A stretch of DNA of 64,000 nt from an uncultured Lachnospiraceae bacterium (GTDB lineage Bacteria > Bacillota > Clostridia > Lachnospirales > Lachnospiraceae): positions 1-64,000 of the forward strand of contig CAJTOL010000006.1 of the NCBI GenBank assembly GCA_910577645.1, given 5' to 3'. The notes beneath the pieces were generated by a model. The model was not told the DNA's origin, did not search any database, and saw only the letters and a program-made list of their open reading frames with translations. This document shows, piece by piece, positions 18,711 to 26,279 of the stretch (position 1 is the first letter of the stretch; the number at the start of each line of letters is the position of its first letter). The position numbers and the translations under genes are program-made.

Positions 18711-18719
18711 ATTATATCA
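18711..18719 (-). promoter_or_regulatory. Extended -10 promoter of tig
   Basis: Minus strand TGATATAAT (TGn plus consensus -10 at 18711-18716). The -35 region is weak (TGGCAT at 17 bp), as often with extended -10 promoters. Confidence 0.55.
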
Positions 18720-18771
18720 CAAGACCCTGGTAAATGCCAGTACTATTTTTTGTAACTTTGTTACTTATTTG

Positions 18772-19551
18772 CTATCTGGGCACAATTTTAAAGCTTACCG
18801 TAAGCCGGGCCTCTATTTCCAGTTCTCCTGCTTCCACGCTCATGTCCGCATAATCTGCAGCGCCTGCTCCGGCTTCTGCCACAGCCGCCGCTTTTGTATT
18901 GGCATAGCGCGCCGTCTGATTTTCTCCGTATTCCTGAATATCGGTTACTTCCAGTACCTGGAATCCCCCGGCTTCCCCCATGGCTTCCGCCTTAGTCTTT
19001 GCCGTTGTTACCGCCTTCTTTAACGCTTCCTGATAAACCGCGTCATAATCGCTGCACATATATTTTACATAGTCAATGGAATTGGCTCCTGCTGCAACAG
19101 AACCGCCTAAAATGTCCCCCACCTTCTCCATGGGAATGCCGGAGACGGTAACCTGGGTTGTCATCTCATAGCCCCTCAGCACCTGTCCCTCTGCTTCTGT
19201 CCAGCTATACCTGGGATTCATGCTGTAGCCGGAGGTCTGAATAGAATTTTCCTCCAGTCCCTTAGATTTTAAAAACTCTAAGGTTTTGTTTAAAGACTCC
19301 TCATTTTTCTGCTGGCATTTAGCGGCGTCCGGGTCTTCGGTATAAACGCTGATGGAAACCTCCGCCACATCCGGCACTGCCGTTACCGTCTCCCTGCTCT
19401 GCACCGTTACGGTATCATCCTCCTGGGACTGGCGGATATCCAGGACGCTTGGCAGAACTACCTCTGATGCTGCGCCTTTACCGCAGCCTGCCGCCAAAAG
19501 GGCCGTTATCGCCACTGTTCCTGCCACCATATATACGTTTCTCATTTTCAT
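18772..19551 (-). CDS. SIMPL-domain (DUF541) lipoprotein
   Basis: A 259-residue secreted lipoprotein. The signal peptide ends in a lipobox (LLAAGC), so Cys23 would be lipidated. The mature part is a SIMPL/DUF541 domain, with the family's periodic-stress segment VTAVPDVAEVSISVYTEDPD. Family members include YggE and BP26; function is poorly defined, with oxidative-stress links in E. coli. Its leader shares the 3' part of the dispersed SD-bearing element (TTCATTATTATATTAGGAGG). Confidence 0.85.
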   Translation of the reverse strand: MKMRNVYMVAGTVAITALLAAGCGKGAASEVVLPSVLDIRQSQEDDTVTVQSRETVTAVPDVAEVSISVYTEDPDAAKCQQKNEESLNKTLEFLKSKGLEENSIQTSGYSMNPRYSWTEAEGQVLRGYEMTTQVTVSGIPMEKVGDILGGSVAAGANSIDYVKYMCSDYDAVYQEALKKAVTTAKTKAEAMGEAGGFQVLEVTDIQEYGENQTARYANTKAAAVAEAGAGAADYADMSVEAGELEIEARLTVSFKIVPR

Positions 19552-19702
19552 AATGCATCCTCCTAATATAATAATGAATGACTGCTGAACTGTTCATTAT
19601 CATTATAAGGATTTTGGAAAAATATTGCTTTTCTTTTCCCTTAAAAAATGCTTACGACTTTGGAAAGAAGCGGATATTGCAAAGGGCAAAGAGCTTTCTC
19701 CG

Positions 19703-21439
19703 TCATTCCTCTGTTCCTTCCCCGGCCTTTTCTGTTATCTCAATGGAATTTACATTGCCTGTATCCCCATCTTCTCCGGAAGGTGTATAGGTAAAGGAAA
19801 CCTTATCCCCTGTTCTCAAAAACGGGAGCTGTTCTGACACGGTAATCAGCGCCGTATAGATCCTGCTGTCGCCTTCCAGCATAAAATAATAGCAGCTGTT
19901 TCCGGATACCACCACGTCTGCCACCGACTCTACGGTTCCGGAGGCAGTCATCTCATTTTCAGGCTCCGTAACAATCTCATCTTCCAGATTGAGAGCCATC
20001 CGGTAATTATGTCTTGCCTCGTCAATGGTAACTCCGGTACCTACAATCTGGTATTGGGCCACATCCACAAAGGCGTACATTTTTACCAGCCCAGCCGCAT
20101 CTTTCAAAGAAATAAAATAGGTGGGACGATCTGAAATATTTAAAAGCAGCGGGAAAGTTGCCGTATATTTTAAGTGCTGCACCTGCCCCTGAGCGGAATC
20201 CATGGCAGAATACTCGGTAGCGCCCGGAACCGGATAGAACCGGGTTTCCTTGGTCCTTAAGTTTACCAAAACGAATCCGATATTGGATTCATCCGCCGTA
20301 ACGGAAGACATTCCGGTATACAAATACACGTCGTCATCCAAGGCCAGGTAGTTATAACCATAAGTGGTACGGCGCACCCCTCTCTGTCCGAAAATGGAAT
20401 TTAAATAGCCATTTTGATATCGTCCGTTGTCATCCAGCTGTTCAATAATCAAATTGGAATTGTAAAGCTGGTCGATCCACTGGGGCACATCTTCTTTGGC
20501 GTAATACTGGCTTTCCCCTGTACAGGCATCCACCAAAACAGCGCCGGAAATATCCTTGCCGCTCCACCAGCCAATCCGGTAGGTAATTACCGGGGCTACC
20601 CAGTAGGGAGTCCCGTTGTCATCAATCTCAAATGATACCTGGTCAAACATCAGGGTTGGATAAGAAAACCTTAAATACCGGTAGATATTGCGGAAAAAGT
20701 ATTCGCTGGGGGAGTATCTCATGCCAGACTCCAACCATACCAAATCCGTATCCTGGGTTACCATATTGACGGTAATATAAGCCGGCAGGCCATTTTTTTG
20801 GTTAAACAGCCATTTAATGGGATCCGCATAAGCCAGGGGAGTAACCCGGTAAGGGGTTTGATGGTAGTTGATCTGAGTATAATGTTCCTGAATCTCAAAC
20901 TGGGAAACCAATTCTGACATCTCCCCCAGCTTTCTGCTGCCCAGCCTGGAGGCAGTGTCCCGATCTACCACCGGGATCTGATTCATGTTGATCTCGGAAA
21001 CATCTGCAGTAAAATCCCCGTCCGTAATGGCAATCAAATCCCGGTATCGGGAGGCATTAAAAAACTTGATTCCTATCAGGGAGGCCACGGCCATAAATAC
21101 AACCAGGATGGCAATTAAAATAAATCCGTATTTTAAAGGCTTTGCCAGGCTGACCGGATTCGAGGATTCCTGCGGATTCACGCCGTAAACCGGCGCTCCG
21201 GTTATGGGATCATGTCCTACCACTACAGTACGGCGGCTCTGCCCCAGGGCAGAGAGAAAATTCTTTACATAGGTCAGGAAATTTACCACCAGCACTATAA
21301 GGATAGAGATAATTAAAAAAACGATAAAATTTTGATCGTGGAGATTTATTGCCGGCAGCATCATATAGAACAGCAGGAAAATCAATACCAGGGATACCAT
21401 AATACGGCCCACAACTGATGCAATGCGTCTATGCTTCAT
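19703..21439 (-). CDS. Large membrane-anchored protein of unknown function
   Basis: A 578-residue protein with no function I can assign. Three hydrophobic segments are visible (about residues 9-31, 35-58 and 104-126), followed by a long region predicted to be extracytoplasmic. This part is rich in aromatic and polar residues and holds repeated DxxTG/YYxxE-like turns, e.g. VDACTGESQYYAKED, which resembles PepSY-type folds. The C-terminus (about 510-578) looks like a separate beta-rich OB-like segment. It lies upstream of the SIMPL gene on the same strand and reads away from the tmRNA promoter. Confidence 0.7.
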   Translation of the reverse strand: MKHRRIASVVGRIMVSLVLIFLLFYMMLPAINLHDQNFIVFLIISILIVLVVNFLTYVKNFLSALGQSRRTVVVGHDPITGAPVYGVNPQESSNPVSLAKPLKYGFILIAILVVFMAVASLIGIKFFNASRYRDLIAITDGDFTADVSEINMNQIPVVDRDTASRLGSRKLGEMSELVSQFEIQEHYTQINYHQTPYRVTPLAYADPIKWLFNQKNGLPAYITVNMVTQDTDLVWLESGMRYSPSEYFFRNIYRYLRFSYPTLMFDQVSFEIDDNGTPYWVAPVITYRIGWWSGKDISGAVLVDACTGESQYYAKEDVPQWIDQLYNSNLIIEQLDDNGRYQNGYLNSIFGQRGVRRTTYGYNYLALDDDVYLYTGMSSVTADESNIGFVLVNLRTKETRFYPVPGATEYSAMDSAQGQVQHLKYTATFPLLLNISDRPTYFISLKDAAGLVKMYAFVDVAQYQIVGTGVTIDEARHNYRMALNLEDEIVTEPENEMTASGTVESVADVVVSGNSCYYFMLEGDSRIYTALITVSEQLPFLRTGDKVSFTYTPSGEDGDTGNVNSIEITEKAGEGTEE

Positions 21440-21593
21440 AATTTTTATTACGCTCCTTAAATATAATCGTGAGGGGATATATGTATTGTAGCATATTTTC
21501 CTCCGGCCTGTTATTAAATCTTTCTAAAGACAGCATACCATCCGTGGACAAGGGTACCCATTTCTAAAATTTTTATTACTTTTTTCCTGCGCC

Positions 21594-21622
21594 TTGACAA
21601 TTGCCCGCCGCCATGTTACGAT
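21594..21622 (+). promoter_or_regulatory. tmRNA promoter
   Basis: TTGACA (21594-21599), 17 bp, TACGAT (21617-21622). A start near 21629 would leave a short 5' trailer removed to give the mature end at 21650. Confidence 0.8.
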
Positions 21623-21649
21623 ATTTTTGCCTCATAAGAGGGCCAGTAA

Positions 21650-21989
21650 GGGCTTGTACTGGTTTCGACGGGGGTCATGCAGCTGGTGAAGCTATCCCCA
21701 TGCAATGGGTCAAATGGCAAACCTAAATATAAACGCTGAAGATAATTTAGCATACGCTGCCTAGTTTAGGCAGTTGTCAGCCTCTTAGCACCTGCACTTA
21801 GAGAATCTGGCATCGACTATGCAGGAAACGACACAGGCAAAGCTTTGAGCCTGCGGGCGTAATATGAAGCTACTGAACCCATCAGAATGTCTGCTTTCGG
21901 ATGGCGGAGGGAATGTCAAATAACAGACTATGATAGTAGAAGAACAGGGAATTGATTTTCGGACAGGGGTTCGATTCCCCTCAGGTCCA
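21650..21989 (+). ncRNA. ssrA: Transfer-messenger RNA
   Basis: One-piece tmRNA. The 5' end GGGCTTG pairs with CAGGTCC at 21982-21988 to form the seven-base acceptor stem (two G-U pairs), followed by the TGTACTGGTTTCGACGGGG D-like region. The 3' T-arm is GGGGTTCGATTCCCC. The tag reading frame runs GCT at 21735 to TAG at 21762-21764 and encodes AEDNLAYAA after the charged alanine, ending in the ClpXP-recognised AA. The discriminator A is 21989. The next bases are CTA, so CCA is not encoded and must be added. Rescue of stalled ribosomes is the known role. Confidence 0.96.
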
Positions 21990-22030
21990 CTATTTCTTGT
22001 GGTAAGGAGGGCCCCACGAAGTGGGAGGAT
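21987..22030. repeat. Palindromic repeat copy 1, overlapping tmRNA 3' end
   Basis: CCACTATTT...GTGGTAAGGAGG then CCCACGAAGTGGGAGGAT. It starts inside the last bases of the tmRNA and contains a CCCAC-GAA-GTGGG hairpin. The second copy at 22086-22126 is identical except for a CTT missing after ATTT. Confidence 0.85.
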
Positions 22031-22042
22031 GCCTTATCACCA

Positions 22043-22085
22043 AGCAGACGCCAATGAACGAAGTTCATATAACAATGCGTCTGCT
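22043..22085. repeat. Nested hairpin between the two repeat copies
   Basis: AGCAGACGC (22043-22051) pairs perfectly with GCGTCTGCT (22077-22085), and an inner GAAC-GAA-GTTC hairpin (22056-22066) shares the C-GAA-G loop of the flanking repeats. Confidence 0.75.
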
Positions 22086-22126
22086 CCACTATTTGTGGTA
22101 AGGAGGGCCCCACGAAGTGGGAGGAT
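22086..22126. repeat. Palindromic repeat copy 2
   Basis: Second copy of the 41-44 nt repeat, again beginning CCACTATTT and holding CCCACGAAGTGGG. It lies 60 bp after the end of copy 1 and directly before the terminator at 22131. Confidence 0.85.
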
Positions 22127-22130
22127 TCTA

Positions 22131-22184
22131 AAAGGTATCGCAAAATCATCAAATCAGATGATTGAGTGATACCTTTATTTTTTT
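22131..22184 (+). terminator. Terminator downstream of tmRNA
   Basis: AAAGGTATC (22131-22139) pairs with GATACCTTT (22168-22176), with an inner AATCATC/GATGATT hairpin, and is followed by seven T. It would end a tmRNA primary transcript that includes both repeats. Confidence 0.8.
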
Positions 22185-22288
22185 GCGTGTTTATTATACC
22201 ACGAAGGTGGAGTCGCAAAGTTTGTTGACGGACAGCGCTAATAGAAAAGCTCTGGTTTCATTTTGCGACACCTTCTTTGTAAATAAAG

Positions 22289-23581
22289 CTATTCTTCATT
22301 ATATTGGTATTTCTTCAATTTTTTTCCTGTAGTGAAGCAGAGCAAACTTCCGCTTACTCCAAGTATCAGCATCATAAGTGCCGCGCCGGAACCTTTCCCC
22401 GAGCCAAAGAGCATTTTTAGAACTGATAAATTACCATATACTCTCATAAACGGTTCACATACGTTATCTACCATAAAACCACCTATAAACAATCCTATAG
22501 GAATAGTAAAAAATTGAAGCGTATTGCGGCAGGCATAGACACGTCCCTGTAATTCCACAGGAATGGTGGTTCTGAGAACCACATCCAAATTTGCGCTCAT
22601 AATCGGTACAAGAATCCATCCGATCATCTGCCCAATACACCATAATAATGGTTCTCTGGAAAACGCTAACAAAAAGTTTTCGGTTCCTAATGAAAACAGC
22701 ATCGTTAAATAAATAATCTTTACCCTGTTTTTTGGCTTTGGCAAAACAGAAACTGCCAAACTGCCAACAATCATAGCAATGCCGGAACAAGATGTGACAA
22801 TTCCCAAAACAGATGAACCGCCTTTCGGATTAGGAAGCACATAACCGGGCAACACGGCATCAAAGGCAGATGCTGCCAGATTAACACCGGACATAAATAA
22901 AATCAGATCCATAACAAGCGGATTTTCTCTCAAAAACATAAGTCCTTCTTTAGCAAGAACAAGTACACTTTCTTTTTTGTCATTTTTATTTTCCGGAATT
23001 TTGACAAAAAACAATAGTGCTGTAAACGCAACAAGAAAGCTGCTGATATCAACCGCTATTACACCATTAAGCCCTATAAACGAGTACAATGCTGTAGCAA
23101 TCAAAGGATTCAATGTAGAAATCAGGCTTCTTGACAGAGAACGGAGTCCGCTGGTTTTTTGGTAATACTTTTCAGGCATAATAAGTGTCATAGCAACCTC
23201 ACTGGCAGGCTGTTGAACAGTATTCATTAATCCCGAAATCGCATTCAAAGCATATAAATGCCATACCATCAAGCTATTTGTCCGAAACAATACAAATACA
23301 ATAATCGTGCAAATTGCAGCAAATGTATCGCAGCCAAGCATTGTCCTCTTTTTGTCAAACCGATCTGTCATTGCTCCAGCAAATATGCTCATTAATACAT
23401 ATGGCGCATAAGAACATATCGTAAGTGCTGCTGTACTCAGAGAAGAACCTGTTTTTTCATACAGCCACAATGTCAGCGAAAATCCTGTCATGCTACTGCC
23501 AAGCTGAGATATGCTTTGCGTACTCCAAAGTATCAAAAAGTCCTTTAACTCATATAATTCATTCTTTTTTATAAATTTCAT
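22289..23581 (-). CDS. MFS efflux transporter (Mef-like group)
   Basis: A 430-residue major facilitator with about 12 hydrophobic segments. The start (FLILWSTQSISQLGSSMTGF) and the motif-A equivalent GAMTDRFDKKRTM resemble the Mef/MFS_3 drug exporters. AT-rich codon use differs from the GC-richer housekeeping neighbours. AAAGGAG precedes the ATG. A short leader frame and a strong hairpin lie upstream (23653-23703), as seen in inducible resistance genes. Drug export is inferred from family only; the substrate is unknown. Confidence 0.85.
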   Translation of the reverse strand: MKFIKKNELYELKDFLILWSTQSISQLGSSMTGFSLTLWLYEKTGSSLSTAALTICSYAPYVLMSIFAGAMTDRFDKKRTMLGCDTFAAICTIIVFVLFRTNSLMVWHLYALNAISGLMNTVQQPASEVAMTLIMPEKYYQKTSGLRSLSRSLISTLNPLIATALYSFIGLNGVIAVDISSFLVAFTALLFFVKIPENKNDKKESVLVLAKEGLMFLRENPLVMDLILFMSGVNLAASAFDAVLPGYVLPNPKGGSSVLGIVTSCSGIAMIVGSLAVSVLPKPKNRVKIIYLTMLFSLGTENFLLAFSREPLLWCIGQMIGWILVPIMSANLDVVLRTTIPVELQGRVYACRNTLQFFTIPIGLFIGGFMVDNVCEPFMRVYGNLSVLKMLFGSGKGSGAALMMLILGVSGSLLCFTTGKKLKKYQYNEE

Positions 23582-23652
23582 TTCTTTGCTCCTTTTGTTT
23601 TACTTATTTTCAAACCAGAAGCAAAGTCCGAGGCTATCAACAAAAATGATTC

Positions 23653-23684
23653 CTCCATGCAGTCTCCTCAGACTCTGCATGGAG
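23653..23684 (-). promoter_or_regulatory. Hairpin in the MFS leader
   Basis: On the minus strand CTCCATGCAG-AG-TCT pairs with AGACTGCATGGAG around a 4-nt loop, a 13-bp stem with one two-base bulge. It overlaps the last codons of the leader frame at 23668-23703, so ribosome position would decide whether it forms. Confidence 0.6.
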
Positions 23685-23703
23685 CTGTTGCAATGCAAAG
23701 CAT
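23668..23703 (-). CDS. Putative 11-residue leader peptide (MLCIATAPCRV)
   Basis: An ATG with AAAGGAG 8 nt upstream opens an 11-codon frame MLCIATAPCRV ending in TGA. The last four codons form the 5' arm of the hairpin that precedes the MFS gene. This is the layout of leader-peptide attenuators controlling antibiotic exporters and Erm methylases. Translation is inferred from ribosome-site spacing only. Confidence 0.45.
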   Translation of the reverse strand: MLCIATAPCRV

Positions 23704-23737
23704 CGTTTTATCTCCTTTCGTACTTTCACACTTTACT

Positions 23738-23851
23738 TTATTGTAAACCATTAACCACATCGTCAAAATCTATTTCATAGTAGTTGTCCTCAAAGTCGTA
23801 CAGGCAAATTTGATAATCCACTGAATATAAACCAATATGAATTGCCAGCCG
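23738..23851 (-). pseudogene. C-terminal remnant of an unknown gene
   Basis: A 37-codon open stretch ends in TAA and reads RLAIHIGLYSVDYQICLYD followed by an acidic-aromatic tail (FEDNYYEIDFDDVVNGLQ). It begins after an in-frame TAG with no start codon or ribosome site. The composition is convincingly protein-like. It suggests the 3' end of a lost gene upstream of the MFS unit. I do not recognise the family. The putative MFS promoter overlaps its 3' end. Confidence 0.55.
23740..23766 (-). promoter_or_regulatory. Possible promoter of the MFS leader
   Basis: Minus strand TTGACG (23761-23766) and TACAAT (23740-23745) with a short 15-bp spacer. Confidence 0.4.
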
Positions 23852-23883
23852 CTAAAATTTGGCGGTTCAGGTCCGAAGGAGTC

Positions 23884-24522
23884 CTACAGCAGCCCCTTCA
23901 GCTTCAGATAATCCTTAATTAAAACTGCCATCTGCTCCAAATCAATTTTGCTGGCATTAATGGGCAGATCGTAGTTATTCATATCCATCCAGTCTTTACC
24001 AGTGTAATACCGGTAATATTCCTTGCGTTCCTTATCGATCCGCTTTATCCGGCGGATAGCTTCTTTCTCGTCAATCTTAGCCACATCCATGGCGCGCTGG
24101 ATTCTGGTGTCCATCTCTGCGTACACGAAAATACGCACCAGGTTCTCCATCTTATCCTGCTCCAGCACATAGTCGGCGCAGCGTCCGGCAAAAATACAGG
24201 ATTCCTCCTTGGCCAGCTTGCGGATTAAAGATGCCTGGAACCGGAACAGGTTCTCCGGGGATGTAAGGTTGTCATCCGGGGAAGGTTCGCTTAAATCCGG
24301 CTTCACATCGGTGAGGATGCGGTACAGAAGATTGTTTCCCGCCTTCTCGTCCGCCATACGGAAATACTGCTCTCCCACAGCGCTTTTTTCTGAGGTCATT
24401 TTTAAAATTTCCTCATCATAAAAGTGGATTCCCAATTCCTCAGCCAGCTTCTTGCCTACAACGCGGCCGCCGCTGCCATACTGCCTTCCTATGGTGATAA
24501 CAAAATGCTTCTTCTCTCCCAT
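23884..24522 (-). CDS. Cytidylate kinase-like protein
   Basis: A 212-residue P-loop kinase of the cytidylate kinase-like family (PF13189 type). The nucleotide loop reads GRQYGSGGRVVGKKLAEEL, followed by FAGRCADYVL and RIKRIDKERKEYYRYYTG in the lid region. This family is distinct from Cmk; its substrate is not established. Two consecutive ATGs are present. GGAGG is 2 nt from the first (24525) and 5 nt from the second (24522), which is preferred. Confidence 0.82.
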   Translation of the reverse strand: MGEKKHFVITIGRQYGSGGRVVGKKLAEELGIHFYDEEILKMTSEKSAVGEQYFRMADEKAGNNLLYRILTDVKPDLSEPSPDDNLTSPENLFRFQASLIRKLAKEESCIFAGRCADYVLEQDKMENLVRIFVYAEMDTRIQRAMDVAKIDEKEAIRRIKRIDKERKEYYRYYTGKDWMDMNNYDLPINASKIDLEQMAVLIKDYLKLKGLL

Positions 24523-24668
24523 CATGTCCTCCTCTGATGCAAAGCATCATCTATTCTTTGTTTCATTACACCACATGTGTTTATGTTTTATTATACCACA
24601 AGGGAAAAGAAAACAAAAGGAAAAAAGTAAATTCCCCGCCCTCTAAACTATTTCCCGGAATTTTCCTA

Positions 24669-24697
24669 TTGACAAATCTTTTTGAAAGGTTTATTAT
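24669..24697 (+). promoter_or_regulatory. Promoter of the Trp T-box/trpXYZ unit
   Basis: TTGACA (24669-24674), 17 bp, TATTAT (24692-24697). Confidence 0.8.
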
Positions 24698-24703
24698 TGC
24701 ACC

Positions 24704-24992
24704 AACACGAAAAACCGTTGAGAAAGAGGAGTAAGCTTCCCAACAAAATCACAGAGAGCCGCAGGTGGTGGGATTGCGGTATGGAGTTGTTAGCTGAATG
24801 GACTTTTGAGGGCAGTTCTGAACAGATTTCAGTAGGGACTGACGGATTCCGCACCCGTTACCTTTGCGGCGTATATGTTAGTATATGAAAAGTGGGCTGA
24901 TTGTCAATTTAGTCAATTAGTTAATTTGAGTGGCACCGCGGATATGTTTATTCGTCTCAAGTATAGGGTAACCTAGGCTTGAGACTTTTTTT
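24704..24992 (+). promoter_or_regulatory. Tryptophan T-box leader
   Basis: A full T-box: Stem I with AGAGAGCC and GGTGG loop elements, a specifier loop GAA-TGG-A (codon 24799-24801), the T-box GAGTGGCACCGCGG (24928-24941), and a terminator with arms GTCTCAAG (24954-24961) and CTTGAGAC (24978-24985) followed by seven T. UGG identifies uncharged tRNA-Trp as the effector. It precedes trpXYZ, matching the known T-box regulation of this predicted tryptophan transporter. Confidence 0.93.
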
Positions 24993-25014
24993 ATTTCATA
25001 GGAGATTACGGCTT

Positions 25015-25119
25015 ATGAAACAAAAACGCGCCAGCGGCCTGTTTTTCCTGCCAAGTGTATCCCCGCCCCCTCCTCTCTCAAGACGAATCCAACTCATTAT
25101 AGGAGGACTTTATTTATGA
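25015..25119 (+). CDS. Small upstream frame overlapping the trpX start
   Basis: A 34-codon frame beginning MKQKRASGLFF with AGGAG 10 nt upstream. Its TGA stop overlaps the trpX ATG (ATGA). It contains no Trp codon. The overlap would allow translational coupling to trpX. The sequence itself (with SPPPPLSRRI) is not convincing as a folded protein, so it may be chance. Confidence 0.3.
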   Translation: MKQKRASGLFFLPSVSPPPPLSRRIQLIIGGLYL

Positions 25120-26135
25120 AAAAATTACTGGTTTCTGTTTTTACTGCAATGGCTGCAACTGTTATACTTGCCGGATGCGGCTCTAATGTTTCCGGGGAAT
25201 CCCCTTCTTCCGGCAGCAAAACCTACACCATAGGAATCGGTCAGTTTGCAGACCATGGTTCTTTGGATAACTGCCGGGAAGGCTTTCTTTTGGGTCTTGC
25301 CCAGGAAGGATTTGTGGAAGGAGAAAATCTAACCGTTCTCTATGATAATGCCCAGACCGACGGTTCTATTGCCAGCCAGATTAATACCAATTTTGCCGCC
25401 AGGAAAGTGGATCTAATCTGCGGCATTGCCACTCCCATGGCTCAGTCCGCCTATGGCGTGGGAAAGAAAAATAACATTCCGGTTGTTTACACTGCCGTTA
25501 CGGATCCGGTTGCCGCCCAGCTTGCCGGCGCTGACGGAACTCCTGCCGGTCAGATCACCGGCACCAGCGACATGCTTCCGGTACAGCAGCAGCTGGAAAT
25601 GATCCGGGCCATCCTTCCGGATGCCAAAACCATCGGCATCCTCTACACCACCAGCGAGGTGAATTCTGCTTCCACCATAGCCCAGTACAACCTGCTGGCT
25701 CCGGATTACGGATTTACCATTGTGGAGAGCCCCATCTCCTCCAGCGCAGATGTATCCCTGGCCGCTGATTCTTTAGTTTCCAAGGTGGACTGTATCACCA
25801 ATTTAACCGATAACACCGTTGTAGCCTCCCTGCCGATTATTTTAGACAAAGCAAATGCCCAAAATATCCCTGTATTCGGAAGTGAGATTGAGCAGGTCAA
25901 AATAGGCTGCCTGGCTGCCATGGGGTTAGACTATATTGAGCTGGGCAAGCAGACCGGGCGTATGGCTGCCAAAATTTTAAAAGGGGAAGCCCAGGCCAGC
26001 GAGTTAAACTACGAGACAGTTAAAGAAGCCTCTTTCTATGCAAATACCAAAGCAGCAGAAAACTTGGGCATCTCCCTTCCGGAGAGTTTAACCGCTTCTG
26101 CCAAGGAAATATTTACTGACATTACCGCTGATTAG
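25116..26135 (+). CDS. trpX: Tryptophan ABC transporter substrate-binding lipoprotein
   Basis: A 339-residue lipoprotein with a signal peptide and lipobox LAGC (Cys21). The mature part is a type 1 periplasmic-binding fold of the ABC_sub_bind family (GIATPMAQSAYG, VYTAVTDPVAAQL). With the permease and ATPase that follow it forms the trpXYZ system, predicted from comparative genomics to import tryptophan. The UGG T-box upstream supports that specificity here. AGGAGG lies about 9 nt before the ATG. Confidence 0.88.
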   Translation: MKKLLVSVFTAMAATVILAGCGSNVSGESPSSGSKTYTIGIGQFADHGSLDNCREGFLLGLAQEGFVEGENLTVLYDNAQTDGSIASQINTNFAARKVDLICGIATPMAQSAYGVGKKNNIPVVYTAVTDPVAAQLAGADGTPAGQITGTSDMLPVQQQLEMIRAILPDAKTIGILYTTSEVNSASTIAQYNLLAPDYGFTIVESPISSSADVSLAADSLVSKVDCITNLTDNTVVASLPIILDKANAQNIPVFGSEIEQVKIGCLAAMGLDYIELGKQTGRMAAKILKGEAQASELNYETVKEASFYANTKAAENLGISLPESLTASAKEIFTDITAD

Positions 26136-26279
26136 TCAAATCCCCTGCTGCAACGGGGCGTCAAATTTACAGCCGCCAAGCTGCCGGGGATTGAGTTTAA
26201 CCCTGGCGGCATTAGGCCAAATGCCCGTGGAGGCGCGGCGTCCGGCTTATGCCCGCGGAAATAGAACGGAGGAATTCCA
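26136..26279 (+). other. Structured trpX-trpY spacer
   Basis: 144 bp with no gene. CCCC (26142-26145)/GGGG (26155-26158) and GCCGCCA (26172-26178)/TGGCGGC (26204-26210) stems are visible. No T-run follows, so readthrough to trpY is expected; the stems may tune relative expression. GGAGG precedes trpY. Confidence 0.5.

Noticed and set aside
21987..22126. Possible CRISPR array downstream of tmRNA
   Set aside because: Only two copies, one with a 3-nt indel; the spacer is itself a hairpin, and there are no cas genes.
21928..22218. Minus-strand open frame across the tmRNA trailer containing SSHFVGPSLP twice
   Set aside because: It is created by the two palindromic repeat copies and runs over the tmRNA; no ribosome site and no protein character beyond the repeat.
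23870..23880. TCAGGTCC shared between the tmRNA end (21981-21988) and about 23867-23874 as an att duplication
   Set aside because: Eight bases are too few to call an attachment site; no integrase gene lies between them.
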